Below, piece by piece: positions 1-11,825 of a DNA stretch of 64,000 bases (position 1 is its first letter; each line of letters opens with the position of its first letter). Source of the DNA: Symsagittifera roscoffensis (taxonomy: Eukaryota; Xenacoelomorpha; Acoela; Convolutidae); assembly GCF_963678635.1 (NCBI RefSeq), contig NC_087064.1, forward strand, positions 65,961,548 to 66,025,547. The letters are read 5' to 3'. The position numbers and the translations under genes are program-made. The notes beneath the pieces are model-generated. The model was not told the origin of the DNA, did no database searches, and saw nothing but the letters and a program-made list of their open reading frames with translations.

Positions 1-464
1 TCGACTATTGTACTGCGACCGACTAAAAGTACAATACACATACGTTTTTTTTGTAGAGGTATTCATATTCTGTCATTATATATTTTTTTTTGTTGTTTTT
101 GATTTTAAAATCAATGTAATTTGTGCTTGATTGGATAGTGAGTACACTATCTTTTAAATTGACTGATATCATCATATTGTGCTAGTACTCAAGTCTACGA
201 CCGATAATCGGTTAGTGTGAATAAATTATATACGAGCTGTACACTGATAACATACAGGGATTCGTGGTCACTATTTAATAGAATCTTGTGAAATTTGATG
301 TGTTGTGTCATTATTATTGATAGTCAAACTATAAGGTCATTAGCAATCGAATTGAGTGTATAGGCATTAAGAAGGGACAAACCCAGAATGAGTCTAGACA
401 AGTCAAGGAACCTAAACGAGGTAATAGCTCTAGGAAATTCATACCTAAAAAGCAAAGAGAAACG
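1..464 (+). other. Leader of element A (non-coding)
   Basis: AT-rich stretch before the first gag-like reading frame. Nothing in it resembles a long protein. No primer-binding site or LTR end could be recognised, so the LTR/leader junction is probably left of the window. A small upstream ORF lies at 388-468. Confidence 0.5.
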
Positions 465-468
465 ATGA
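388..468 (+). other. Upstream ORF ending in an ATGA overlap with the gag start
   Basis: An ATG at 388 opens a 26-codon frame whose TGA (466-468) overlaps the ATG at 465-467 that starts the gag-like frame. The four bases ATGA serve as both stop and start. The same overlap type is seen at later cistron junctions of this element family, which suggests reinitiation, but a chance overlap is possible for a single small ORF. Confidence 0.35.
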
Positions 469-3400
469 CCGACCCTTTTGTGGATCGGATCAAACGAGCC
501 CGGACCGACAAAGGCGAGATGGTTTCAGGCAGAATGGTTGAAACGAGGAGTCAGAAGACCTCAGAAGAGAGAAAAGAAATGTTAGAAGTGGAGGTCAATA
601 CGGACCAGGCCATGAATGACAACCAGGAAGCACATGGACTGGAAGGGAGAGGCAGAAGGCTGGCGAGTGAATCTACTCCGGTAGAACAAGGCCATGATTT
701 TACCACTTCCACCGGGACATTGGAACGAGAGGAGATGTAGGAACTGTCCGACATTTCAACTGAAATGGTGGCAACTAGAAGATCTCCAACAGACAACACC
801 ATGATGGCAGGCGGGACTGAGAAACAAACAACGTCCTCGTCGTTCTCAGAAAGAATGAGGAACACCTTAGGATACATCTTTCCATTCACCCTGGGAGTGG
901 GCACAGGAAATGAAGGTGAATCCCAGGAGGAGGAGGAGGAGGAGGAGGAGGAGGAGGAGGAGGAGGACGAAGAAGAACAAGTGGACTTTGGGTCTCAAGT
1001 CAGCCTCAATAGTTCGACCCAGGAGAATGAGGCATACGTCGAAAGAGAGACTGGAACCAGGACAAATTTGGTGTGGTGAGAACGATAAGCAAAGACGCAA
1101 ACACACCAGGCCAGTCGAGAGGCTTCGCGATTATGACAAACTCAGAGCCGCAAACTGGGGAGAGTAGAAACAAAGGGCTAGGCAATGCATTGGCGGATCC
1201 TGAAGTGGATAATGAAAAAACGTCGAGGCAGAGAGTCAAGGCCCGAATCTCGACCAGCACGAAGCTACCTGGGACCGACAGGGCTACACCGCCACTAGTG
1301 ACGCCACTCGTGGATAACGGGGCAGCACTAGAAGAAGCCTTGAACAACATAGTGGACAGTATAGGAGAACAAAATGAACAGATGTCCATAAGAATGCGTG
1401 AACTAGAAAGAGCAGTTCACATTGAAAGAGAAAGTCTGCGGGAAGAAATAAACCGCAATAGACAAGAAGTTGGTAGGAGCGAAAAACGCTTGAAAGAAAG
1501 AACGGACGAGCACATAGCGAAGAACTTGTCGAGAATGACAAGAGAAGCGGAACAGAGAGAGTTACGCTTAAGTGACGACATGAAGAATTTAAGAAATCAG
1601 CAAGAGCAGTCTCTTGGGACTCTTGACACAAAGATAGACGCGATGATGGAAAGGCGAACTCAGGCTATCATGGATAGGTTGGACGGGCTACTAGGCTGCA
1701 AAAGTGGACCAAAAGAAGGGGAACCGAACTCGGGAGGTCCCAGCAGGGAGCCGAAGGTGAACTTCAATGACCATCAAAGGAGGGGAACATTTGGATCCAC
1801 TAGAGGTAGGGGCAGTTCATCAGGCTATGCCACAAGGGATAATAGAACATGGGGCCCGAACAGTAGAGCAAGTTCAACGGGGAACAGACAGACCTCTAAC
1901 GAACTACCAACGCAAGGCACACATGCGACTGGGAGAAGTGATTCCGGTAACAGGAGACATGCGAGCCCAGGGAGGAGTCATGTGGGCCAAGGGGGAAACA
2001 CTCACGGCGATTCGGATTGCAGGGATGCGCCGAATACAGAGCCTTTGACAAGGTGTGAGGACACTCAGACAGGACACTCAAGGGATGCTACGGCAATGGC
2101 CACAGCCTTTGAACCCCTAAACAGGTCTTTGGAGACATTCCTTACAAGGTTATCCAGAACCAGTGACCGCAGTGAGAAGTCCAGAAGAGTCTTTAAGAAG
2201 CCAAGATGCTATAAAGACGAATCTGATGGCTGTATTGATACCTGGATAGAGGTAATGAAACTGCATTTCGAGGAAGAGGACTTGTCGGAAAGACAAGAAT
2301 GCAGTGCGCTCACCAGCAACTTGGAAGGGACAGCCCTGAATGGCCAAGAAGCAATATCAGAGTGACACAGCCGAGAAAATCTTCGAAATCTTGTTAAACC
2401 GTTTTGGATCAGGGGTGCAGGGACACCAGGCGATGATGCGCTTCGAGAAACGGAGGCAACGAGAGGATGAAATGATAGACACGTTTCTAGACGACTTGGA
2501 AATGATGAGAAGACGCAGCCAACCGGATGAGTCAAACCGAAGGATGAACCTGGCAGTAGCCTCAAAATTCATCGATGGTGTGAAGAATGATGAACTTCGG
2601 ACAATGCTGGCAACGCATTACACACCACTATCAACTAATGCGCCGACACCAGAGGAGTTGAGGCTCAAGTCATATTGAAACCTCCTTCGAGATCTGGTTA
2701 TTATAAGAACAATTATGGCAATCTTAACAATGGGCCAGTAAACCAAGGGAACAACTGGTACAAACCGAGGGATGATATGGACAAGAGACGCTCTTGTGCA
2801 AATTGCAGTTCAACAGACCATCACGTGTCAGCATGCCCAACTTACAAACAAGGTATGAAAGCGATAGGCTGTAGCCTCGAGGACGAAGATGCGTCAGAAG
2901 TTGACCATGAGGATTTCATGAGAAGAGTAATTGCGAAATTCAGCCCGAGGTGTTTCTTTTGCAACTTGGAAGGTCATTTTAAATCAGATTGTCCACAATT
3001 CTGGGATGCAGTGGCAGACATCAAGCATCCAAGGCATGAGGAAGCTTTATCAGGAGTGAAAGCCAGCAAGGCTCGCCTGTTGAGTGAAGCGGAGGCCCGG
3101 AGAAAACACAAACCGCAAGAGCCGGCGACGAAGAAAATGCAAGCGGTAACTGCAGAGACATGGGAACCGGAACCAGTGACTGCGGCCGATGACTTCAAGA
3201 TTGATTATAAGGCAGCCGCGAGGGATGCTCTAAATAGAGTGCAGCAGGAAATGGTGAAGAAAGAGACCGAACAAAAAGTGAAACTCGAACTGGAGAATGA
3301 GAAACTACAGGAGCAACTGAATACCTTCGAAGCAACGGAGGTCGAGGAGACTAAAGCACCAAGCAGTTTGAACATGAAACTTAATGTGATCTCTGGTCAG

Positions 3401-3836
3401 AGGTTCGGCCTGGTGCCACAAGGAAGCAAGATACAGTCGATAACCTCAGTGGCTGGACATCAGGTAATCAGAAATTTGAGTGAACCATCCGAGTTCACTT
3501 TGATGCATTTGGACACATATGCAGATTATCTGAGGCAGGTGGAGCCACGCACTGAATCGAGAGTTGTGCGAGCACTACTAACAACGGGTGGCCCTCGCAT
3601 GAAGAAACTTCATGGACGCTACCTGGAGGTCTATGGGCCGTATCAAGTGATGCTGAACGTGGATGGAATCAGTATCTACACTAGGACTTATGTAACAACA
3701 GATAGTGACCAAATGGGGCAGATCTATTTGGGTGAGGAAGAACTCAAAGTCCGCAGGATAGGCCATGACGCCATGATGGAACAAGATGCAGTACACATTG
3801 GGTATGAAGCAGATGTGACTGCTCGACACCAACGGA
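465..3836 (+). pseudogene. gag: gag of element A (broken)
   Basis: Encodes the structural Gag polyprotein that would package element RNA in cytoplasmic particles. From the ATG at 465 the frame has a poly-Glu tract, an acidic/basic low-complexity N-terminus, a coiled-coil-like stretch (about 1,330-1,680), a capsid-like region (about 2,160-2,670, matching element B residue by residue) and two CCHC zinc knuckles of form C-X2-C-X4-H-X4-C near 2,798 and 2,951. Breaks: TAG at 738-740, frame changes near 1,073, near 2,340 (small deletion relative to B) and near 2,675, and another shortly before the protease near 3,830. The open pieces are 465-1079, 1073-2365, 2340-2678 and 2675 onward. No single protein can be made from this copy. 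Confidence 0.85.
924..965 (+). repeat. (AGG)14 trinucleotide repeat inside gag
   Basis: Fourteen uninterrupted AGG units. In the gag frame they read as a run of glutamates that extends an already acidic stretch. Element B has no equivalent run at its gag N-terminus, so this is probably a local microsatellite expansion. Confidence 0.9.
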
Positions 3837-5510
3837 AAGAAAATCGGAGTCACAGGGCTTCTGGACACAGGAGCGGTAGTGAGTGTGATGCCGATAAAAA
3901 CTTGGGAAAGAATGGGCTTCACGAGGGAAGATCTAACTCCAACGAATCTCCGACTGGCCGCCGCCAATCGAGGAGCGATCTACGTAGCTGGAAGAACACC
4001 AATAACGGTTCTCCACACGGGAGGACGGGATCTTTGGATGAGCTTCCTGGTGGTAGAAAATTTGGACGACGCCGACCAATTCATCTTGGGCAGAGATTTC
4101 GTCAGGAATTTTGACGTGATGATTGACTTGAACAACGGTCTGATACGGATTAGAAACCCGGACCGGAAGTATGTTAGGAAACCAATTAATAGGATAATAA
4201 CAGACGAAAACAAGGTACCAATTTTTTTAGATAGAAAAGTGAAGCTACAGCCAGGACAAGCTGTGGTGGCAATTTTTAGAATGAGAACTTTAAATTCGTT
4301 AAGTGATAGTAAACAGGTTTGTTTAGTACCGAATCCAAATAGTCAGAGTTCGGTGATTTTAGGCCGGAGCTTCTCGGTAACGCGAAACGGACTGTGTGTC
4401 AGTGTGTTATTGAACACACTGGACACCACGGTTTCAATCCAACGTGGAAAGAAGCTTGGTTACGCTTTGCCGATTAGGACCGACTATGAGGAGACACAAA
4501 ACTTGAAGAAACATAGTGTGAAAGACTGTCCTTTTCATGCCAATAAAGATAAAATTTTAAAGAGGATTAATGAATTAAAATCTATTCATAAATTGTTTTC
4601 AATGAAATCCGAAACGGACGACGGTTTATCGAGCTACTCGAATTTTCCGGAACGCCCCTCGTCATATGAACTAGAATCTGACAAACCGGTTTTGCCAGAG
4701 ATAGAACATTTAAAAGGGAAAATAGGTGAGGGATCTTTCAAAAAATTGCGGGACCTCCTTAATCGGAACGCAGATGTATTTTCAAAACATAAGGCGGATA
4801 TCGGTTGCTGTAACTTCGTCGAACACGAAATTGAACTAGAAGAGGGTGCCGTTCCGCACAGAGAAGGCGCGAGACGAATGACGCCACACAAGTCGGAAGC
4901 GTGCCGAGCGGAAATCGAAATGCTGCTTGAATACGACATGATAGAACCCTCGAAATCGCCGTGGGCTTGTGGGGTGGTAATGGCGAAAAAGAAAGGGGGG
5001 CAGCTAAGATTTTGTTGCGACTTTTGCTATTTGAACGCGGTGACGATAAAAGATGCGTACTCGATACCGCGAATAAACGACAGCCTCTCTAAGCTTGGTG
5101 ATGCCAAGTTCTTCACCACATTGGACTTGGGTTCTGCCTTCTGGCAGGTCCCTCTGCGGAAGAAGGATAGAGAGAAAATCGGATTCGCGTGCGAATTGGG
5201 ATTGTACCAGTGGAAGAAGATGCCCTTCGGCTTGTGCAATGCAACGGCCACATTTCAAAGACTGATGGCTCAGGCTTTGACCAGGGTGACCAAGAAGTAC
5301 GGGAATCTCGTGATGTGTTACGTGGATGACGTGGTCATAGCGACACCGACCCTGGAAGACCACATTGATCGGCTCGATGAGGTCTTTGGATGCATGAAGA
5401 GAGCAGGCTTGAAGTGCAAACCATCCAAATGTGAAACCCTTAGGGATTCAATCAAGTACCTGGGAAGAATGGTGGACAGACATGGTGTGAGGCGGACCCA
5501 GAAGCAGTAG
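3837..5510 (+). pseudogene. pol: Protease and reverse transcriptase of element A (broken pol)
   Basis: Contains the retropepsin active-site motif Asp-Thr-Gly-Ala at 3,864-3,875, followed by a linker and the reverse transcriptase fingers-palm. The catalytic YVDD box lies at 5,319-5,330, preceded by the conserved palm motif LDLGSAFWQVPL and FGLCNATATFQ. The frame is the +3 one (3879 frame) and is open from before the protease motif to a TAG at 5,508-5,510. There a one-base change relative to element B moves the rest of pol to another frame. The polymerase core itself keeps its key residues, but one conserved Arg of B in the CDFRYLN motif is Cys here. Confidence 0.9.
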
Positions 5511-7750
5511 AAGCAGTGTTGACATGGAAGGCTCCTAGAACGGACACACAGCTCCTGAGCCTCCTAGGGTTTGCCAACTACTACCGTGAGTTCAGAAAAG
5601 GATATGCGGACAAGGTGTATCCGATGCAGAAGCTGATGCACAACAAAGGGAAAAAGTTCGAATGGAACGACGAAGCAGAAGTTGCCTTCGAGAACATAAA
5701 GCGTGAACTGTGCGAAGCGCCAGTGCTAGGCATGCCTACAGAAAAGGGCATGTATGTTCTTGACACAGACGCATCGGTAGTAGCCATCTCAGGAATATTG
5801 CATCAGGAGCAAGAATGGAACGGAAGAACGGTTCTCCGTCCCATTGCATACGGCAGCAACGTCTTGAGTGACACTGAGATGAAATATGGCGCACCAAAAG
5901 CAGAAATGTTTGCAGTAGTCACATTTGTGGAAAAATACCGCGCATACTTGGGGAGCGCTCCCTTTAAGTTACGCGTAGACAACAGAGCGTTATCCTGGTT
6001 GAAGACCTACTCGATGGATCAGAGTTACATTGGTAGATGGATAGTAAGATTGGATGGCTACCACATGATAATCGAGCACAGGATGCGTGATAAACACCAG
6101 AATGCTGACAGCCTCAGTAAGAAAACTGAGTTCTATGAAAGATTGGAGCAGAAGCAAGCCAATCAAGTAGAAATAAAGGAGGGATTCTCGTTTCTGGACA
6201 AAGAAACCTATGAAGCGCTTCCCTTAACGAGATGGTTGGACAAGTCTGGACATCCAATTCCAGGACACCCCGAGTTACCTGTAGAGAAAGCAGCCGAGAT
6301 AAAGATCCTGTCCAAGGAGGACCCGGTCCCCTTGGATCTGTTGCTGCGCTCGAATCTGGTCCAGCAAGAACTCTCTCGCATGAACATAAACAGCCTCTCA
6401 TTATTGGATAAAACGGTGCAGGTCACACCGCAAGTGATGCGGATGCTGGGTGGATTGTTAGAAAGAGAAGTGACCAGAGATTACGCCGAGTGGACAGCAG
6501 CAGTGGCATCGCTAACAGTCAGTGAGAAGGTGAAGATCATGCCGTCCAGACGACAACACGAAGAGAACGAGAGGGATTGTAGGACAATAGTTCAGCAACT
6601 AGTATCCTCAATACCCCACGAGATTTTAACCAGTACTTCTTACGGCCGGAAAGAACAGGGAAGCAGTACGCGAAGGAAAACCGTTACCTTCGTGGACCAA
6701 GATAAAGAAGGTGAGAAGGTAGAACAAAACCTGCTGCAAGATTGTTTGTCCGGGGAGACGAACAATGAGAAGAGCCAGCAAGTACAAGATCAACACCCGG
6801 GACAAGAAAGTTTGTCCGGGGAGTCTGAGATAGATGAAAAAGTTCCTGATGAGAAACAGGACCTGGGGAACAAGGTTTTGTCCGGGGAGTTCAGATGGAT
6901 GCGAAGAAGGCACAGACATGATCTGGAGGAGCGTGTCGACTCCATCACAACCTCTTCAACAGATGACAATTCCCGAATCTCAGGAATTGAAACCTATTCA
7001 GACAGGAACTCGAGCTCGGGATCAGAACTGTCCGAACTAGCGATCCACACGCTACTGGTGGAAACTCGGGCAAGGGATCTGGACAGAGAGGTAAACCAGG
7101 ATCCTGACAGTGATCGCTACCTTATACCAAGCGAAAGAGTCTTTGACAACGCAGCGGATGATTTGGAGACAATAGCGGTATCGAAACGTTCGATAAGTCT
7201 GTTGCCACAAAAAGAGGTAGTCAGGACTGATCTTCAGCCGTTCCAGCAAGAAACACAGCCGCTGGCGAAGATTTGGTGCGTTAAGATGGAAGAAGACACA
7301 CATCAGCCCAATGAGATGAATAGTCAGATGAGAATCATGAAGACGTACTTGAAGGCGAGATACAGACTCTCGGATCTTCTCAGGGCGCAGAGAAATGATC
7401 GCATGACAAGCAACCTGAAAAGGTGGATCGAGAATGGTTCTCCCGATAAAGGGGACCTCGAGGAAGATAGTTATCGCATCCTGAGACAGTACTTCATGCA
7501 GAAGGAAGGGAGGTTATATTTGAACAAAGACGGGATTGTGGCTTGCAAAAGAAGAGAGGAAGACAGAGTCCTATACAAGTATAACGCGATAGTGTTACCG
7601 CAACTCTATCAGACAGAATTATTATTCAGGTCGCATGATCAGATGGGCCATCAGGGGATCGACAAGGTATATCAGAGGATCCTGAAGCGCTCCGAGTGGC
7701 CTGGAATGAAAAAGGCAAGTGAGAAGTGGGTGACAGCGTGCCTGTCATAA
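5511..7750 (+). pseudogene. pol: RT connection, RNase H, long linker and integrase zinc finger of element A (unit 1)
   Basis: Starts at the end of the RT thumb (LGFANYYREF) and runs through a Ty3-type RNase H with its acidic residues in LDTDAS, KAEMFAVV, VDNRALSWL and HQNADSLS. A linker of more than 400 residues follows, rich in acidic and Ser residues, with three LSGE tetrapeptides. Then comes the integrase HHCC zinc-binding module. The HHCC module is cut: where B has Cys-Leu-Ala-Cys, A has Cys-Leu-Ser-stop (TAA at 7,748-7,750), losing the last zinc ligand. From 5,640 to 8,138 the DNA is duplicated in tandem just downstream. Confidence 0.88.
6746..6889 (+). promoter_or_regulatory. Three copies of TTGTCCGGGGAG in the pol linker (unit 1)
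   Basis: Exact copies at 6,746-6,757, 6,812-6,823 and 6,878-6,889, all read as LSGE. The starts are 66 bases apart. Unit 2 keeps two of them (9,245-9,256 and 9,311-9,322). They resemble the purine-rich tract beside the 3' LTR and may be extra plus-strand primer sites. Confidence 0.5.
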
Positions 7751-8138
7751 CAACAGGTCAAGGATCCAAGGAAATTGCGATTTCCTTTACAATCGATCGA
7801 GTCGTCTGAATTCAACGAGGTGGTGCAGATAGATCATCAAAAGATATGCATGACAGACAGCGGTAATAACCAAGTCCTGGTCATGATAGATCACTTCACG
7901 AAGTATGCAGAGGCCGTGCCATGCATAACTGCCTCGGCGGAAGAGACATGCGACCACCTGATCAATACGTGGATAGCGAGACATGGTTGTCCGATGACGT
8001 TTCAATCAGATAATGGAACAGCTTTCGTAGGAGAGCTTACGAAAGAGCTTATGAGACGCTCACAGGTTGCTCAGGCTCACTCCACGACATACCACCCCCA
8101 GACGAATGGCTTAGTGGAAAGACAGAATAGGACGTTAG
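7751..8138 (+). pseudogene. pol: Integrase catalytic core fragment (unit 1), truncated by the duplication
   Basis: Reads the first two-thirds of the integrase core, including QIDHQK (first Asp), SDNG (second Asp) and VERQN (catalytic Glu), in the 7775 frame. It then runs straight into a second copy of RNase H at 8,139 in the same frame, giving a nonsensical integrase/RNase H fusion. The C-terminal integrase part is absent from this unit. Confidence 0.88.
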
Positions 8139-10228
8139 ACAACAAAGGGAAAAAGTTCGAATGGAACGACGAAGCAGAAGTTGCCTTCGAGAACATAAAG
8201 CGTGAACTGTGCGAAGCGCCAGTGCTAGGCATGCCTACAGAAAAGGGCATGTATGTTCTTGACACAGACGCATCGGTAGTAGCCATCTCAGGAATATTGC
8301 ATCAGGAGCAAGAATGGAACGGAAGAACGGTTCTCCGTCCCATTGCATACGGCAGCAACGTCTTGAGTGACACTGAGATGAAATATGGCGCACCAAAAGC
8401 AGAAATGTTTGCAGTAGTCACATTTGTGGAAAAATACCGCGCATACTTGGGGAGCGCTCCCTTTAAGTTACGCGTAGACAACAGAGCGTTATCCTGGTTG
8501 AAGACCTACTCGATGGATCAGAGTTACATTGGTAGATGGATAGTAAGATTGGATGGCTACCACATGATAATCGAGCACAGGATGCGTGATAAACACCAGA
8601 ATGCTGACAGCCTCAGTAAGAAAACTGAGTTCTATGAAAGATTGGAGCAGAAGCAAGCCAATCAAGTAGAAATAAAGGAGGGATTCTCGTTTCTGGACAA
8701 AGAAACCTATGAAGCGCTTCCCTTAACGAGATGGTTGGACAAGTCTGGACATCCAATTCCAGGACACCCCGAGTTACCTGTAGAGAAAGCAGCCGAGATA
8801 AAGATCCTGTCCAAGGAGGACCCGGTCCCCTTGGATCTGTTGCTGCGCTCGAATCTGGTCCAGCAAGAACTCTCTCGCATGAACATAAACAGCCTCTCAT
8901 TATTGGATAAAACGGTGCAGGTCACACCGCAAGTGATGCGGATGCTGGGTGGATTGTTAGAAAGAGAAGTGACCAGAGATTACGCCGAGTGGACAGCAGC
9001 AGTGGCATCGCTAACAGTCAGTGAGAAGGTGAAGATCATGCCGTCCAGACGACAACACGAAGAGAACGAGAGGGATTGTAGGACAATAGTTCAGCAACTA
9101 GTATCCTCAATACCCCACGAGATTTTAACCAGTACTTCTTACGGCCGGAAAGAACAGGGAAGCAGTACGCGAAGGAAAACCGTTACCTTCGTGGACCAAG
9201 ATAAAGAAGGTGAGAAGGTAGAACAAAACCTGCTGCAAGATTGTTTGTCCGGGGAGACGAACAATGAGAAGAGCCAGCAAGTACAAGATCAACACCCGGG
9301 ACAAGAAAGTTTGTCCGGGGAGTCTGAGATAGATGAAAAAGTTCCTGATGAGAAACAGGACCTGGGGAACAGATGGATGCGAAGAAGGCACAGACATGAT
9401 CTGGAGGAGCGTGTCGACTCCATCACAACCTCTTCAACAGATGACAATTCCCGAATCTCAGGAATTGAAACCTATTCAGACAGGAACTCGAGCTCGGGAT
9501 CAGAACTGTCCGAACTAGCGATCCACACGCTACTGGTGGAAACTCGGGCAAAGGATCTGGACAGAGAGGTGAACCAGGATCCTGACAGTGATCGCTACCT
9601 TATACCAAGCGAAAGAGTCTTTGACAACGCAGCGGATGATTTGGAGACAATAGCGGTATCGAAACGTTCGATAAGTCTGTTGCCACAAAAAGAGGTAGTC
9701 AGGACTGATCTTCAGCCGTTCCAGCAAGAAACACAGCCGCTGGCGAAGATTTGGTGCGTTAAGATGGAAGAAGACACACATCAGCCCAATGAGATGAATA
9801 GTCAGATGAGAATCATGAAGACGTACTTGAAGGCGAGATACAGACTCTCGGATCTTCTCAGGGCGCAGAGAAATGATCGCATGACAAGCAACCTGAAAAG
9901 GTGGATCGAGAATGGTTCTCCCGATAAAGGGGACCTCGAGGAAGATAGTTATCGCATCCTGAGACAGTACTTCATGCAGAAGGAAGGGAGGTTATATTTG
10001 AACAAAGACGGGATTGTGGCTTGCAAAAGAAGAGAGGAAGACAGAGTCCTATACAAGTATAACGCGATAGTGTTAACGCAACTCTATCAGACAGAATTAT
10101 TATTCAGGTCGCATGATCAGATGGGCCATCAGGGGATCGACAAGGTATATCAGAGGATCCTGAAGCGCTCCGAGTGGCCTGGAATGAAAAAGGCAAGTGA
10201 GAAGTGGGTGACAGCGTGCCTGTCATAA
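8139..10228 (+). pseudogene. pol: Second RNase H, linker and integrase zinc finger (duplicated copy)
   Basis: Same protein content as 5,640-7,750: RNase H with its acidic residues, the long Ser/acid-rich linker with two rather than three LSGE tetrapeptides, and the zinc-binding module ending at a TAA at 10,226-10,228. It is open and in frame with the integrase fragment before it. As part of a duplicated, interrupted pol it is not expected to be functional. Confidence 0.85.
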
Positions 10229-10616
10229 CAACAGGTCAAGGATCCAAGGAAATTGCGATTTCCTTTACAATCGATCGAGTCGTCTGAATTCAACGAGGTG
10301 GTGCAGATAGATCATCAAAAGATATGCATGACAGACAGCGGTAATAACCAAGTCCTGGTCATGATAGATCACTTCACGAAGTATGCAGAGGCCGTGCCAT
10401 GCATAACTGCCTCGGCGGAAGAGACATGCGACCACCTGATCAATACGTGGATAGCGAGACATGGTTGTCCGATGACGTTTCAATCAGATAATGGAACAGC
10501 TTTCGTAGGAGAGCTTACGAAAGAGCTTATGAGACGCTCACAGGTTGCTCAGGCTCACTCCACGACATACCACCCCCAGACGAATGGCTTAGTGGAAAGA
10601 CAGAATAGGACGTTAG
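8139..10616 (+). repeat. Tandem duplication in pol, unit 2 (2,478 bp)
   Basis: Near-identical repeat of 5,640-8,138. It lacks 21 bp present in unit 1 around 6,872-6,892, and that stretch is one of the TTGTCCGGGGAG motifs. It carries the same TAA in the integrase zinc finger (10,226-10,228) as unit 1, so that nonsense change predates the duplication. Confidence 0.95.
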
Positions 10617-11591
10617 TGTCGATGCTGAGAGTAAATTGTTCCAGGTACATGACAGATTGGGACAGATACCTTCCACAGGTGATGGGAGCCTATAATAGCA
10701 CGCAACACTCCACCACTGGAGTTAGTCCACACATGATGCTAACTGGATACGAGAAGTCTTTACGCTTAACCTTTTTCTACCCAGAGTATGAGGGAAAGAA
10801 AACGTCTCCACAGGTCTATGTGAGGGATGTGATCAGACGTCAACAGGAGTTGAACGATTTATGCAGACGAAATACTCAGCAAGCACAGGCAAGGCAGAGG
10901 AAAAAATTCGACAAGAAAGCAGCTGGTGCAAAAGCTTACAAGGTGGGAGATTACGTATGGGTATTTCAGAACGTTATACCACCGAAAGGAACAAAAAAGC
11001 TCCTAAAAAGTGGAGGGGACCCTTCATGATTACGGAAGTGCACCAGGAGGGACGCTTTTATAGACTGAATACTGGCCGAGCCGCCCACTACGAGAACATT
11101 AAGCCACACAATCCATCGACTGGTGTATACCTGCAGACATGGAAGAAGGGGATTATCTAATGATGGATCCTGCTTGTGAGGTCAACGAGAAGGGCACCAG
11201 GGAGAAGAACGATGGAAACGAAGTCGTGGAGGAAGGAATGGATACACCGCAGGACCTGGATCAAAACGAGGTAATCGGAGCGGACGATGAAACCTTACCC
11301 TACGCAGAGGAGGATTGGCAGGATCACGAACAGATAGAGGTTCCCAAGAACTTGGAACCGGATCTTCCGTTCACGATACAGACTCGTCAGAAGGACGGGA
11401 CAAGACCAAGAAAGAAATATAATCCTTACGGTGACGACTTTGTAGTGGATAGGATAGATCTGAAGAAGATAGTGGAAGAAGTAGTGGGTCTAAAAGAAAT
11501 AACTGTGTCACAAGACATTGACATAGTCGATGATCACGACTATGAGTGGGTCGACGACCGGTCGAAACCCGAGGTAGAATTCAACGACTAG
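10229..11591 (+). pseudogene. pol: Integrase core, GPY/F-like module and pol C-terminus of element A
   Basis: Complete integrase core (DDE residues in QIDH, SDNG and VERQN) followed by the C-terminal KWRGPFMI segment typical of the Ty3/Gypsy GPY/F module. A one-base loss near 11,005 ends the frame at 11,029 and a second indel near 11,140 moves it again. The last frame (11139-11591) is an acidic tail that aligns with element B (PACEVNEKGTREKNDGNE) and ends at TAG 11,589-11,591. ORF2 follows in the same frame. No chromodomain is visible. Confidence 0.85.
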
Positions 11592-11825
11592 CAACAGCAG
11601 TCATATGAACAAGACTTGACGAACCGGCGTGTCTTAGAATGGCTGAACGAAATGACGTCGGACCCAAAGGGGACCACTGTCACGATTCAAGAGGTAGATC
11701 GTGAAAGCATAAAATACATGAAAACCGAACGAGATGATCCTTCCTGGGCTGCCCAGGAAGGGCGACTACTCATTCCGGCTTCCAATCTCGATTAGATACC
11801 CGGTAAGCGATCGACGGGGACGTCG
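11592..11825 (+). other. In-frame segment between pol stop and macro ORF of element A
   Basis: After the pol TAG the same frame stays open until a second TAG at 11,793-11,795, then continues into the macro ORF whose ATG is at 11,826. The segment includes a Leu-Glu-Trp-Leu motif that has a counterpart (Leu-Glu-Trp-Met) in element B at the same place. Conservation beyond the stop suggests that this stretch is, or was, translated, by readthrough, reinitiation or from an upstream start of ORF2. Confidence 0.45.

Larger units (their letters stand above)
5640..8138 (+). repeat. Tandem duplication in pol, unit 1 (2,499 bp)
   Basis: The sequence from 5,640 to 8,138 recurs directly after itself at 8,139-10,616. 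Unit 1 joins unit 2 in the middle of the integrase coding region: after the conserved VERQNRTL segment the DNA jumps back to the RNase H start. The units differ by a few substitutions and one 21-bp deletion, so they are genuine separate copies and not a simple assembly echo. Confidence 0.95.

Noticed and set aside
910-1167. Poly-Arg ORF
   Set aside because: Alternate frame of the (AGG)14 repeat in gag.
5640-10616. Duplication as an assembly artefact
   Set aside because: Units differ by several substitutions and a clean 21-bp indel, which a simple assembly echo would not show, though read support should still be checked.
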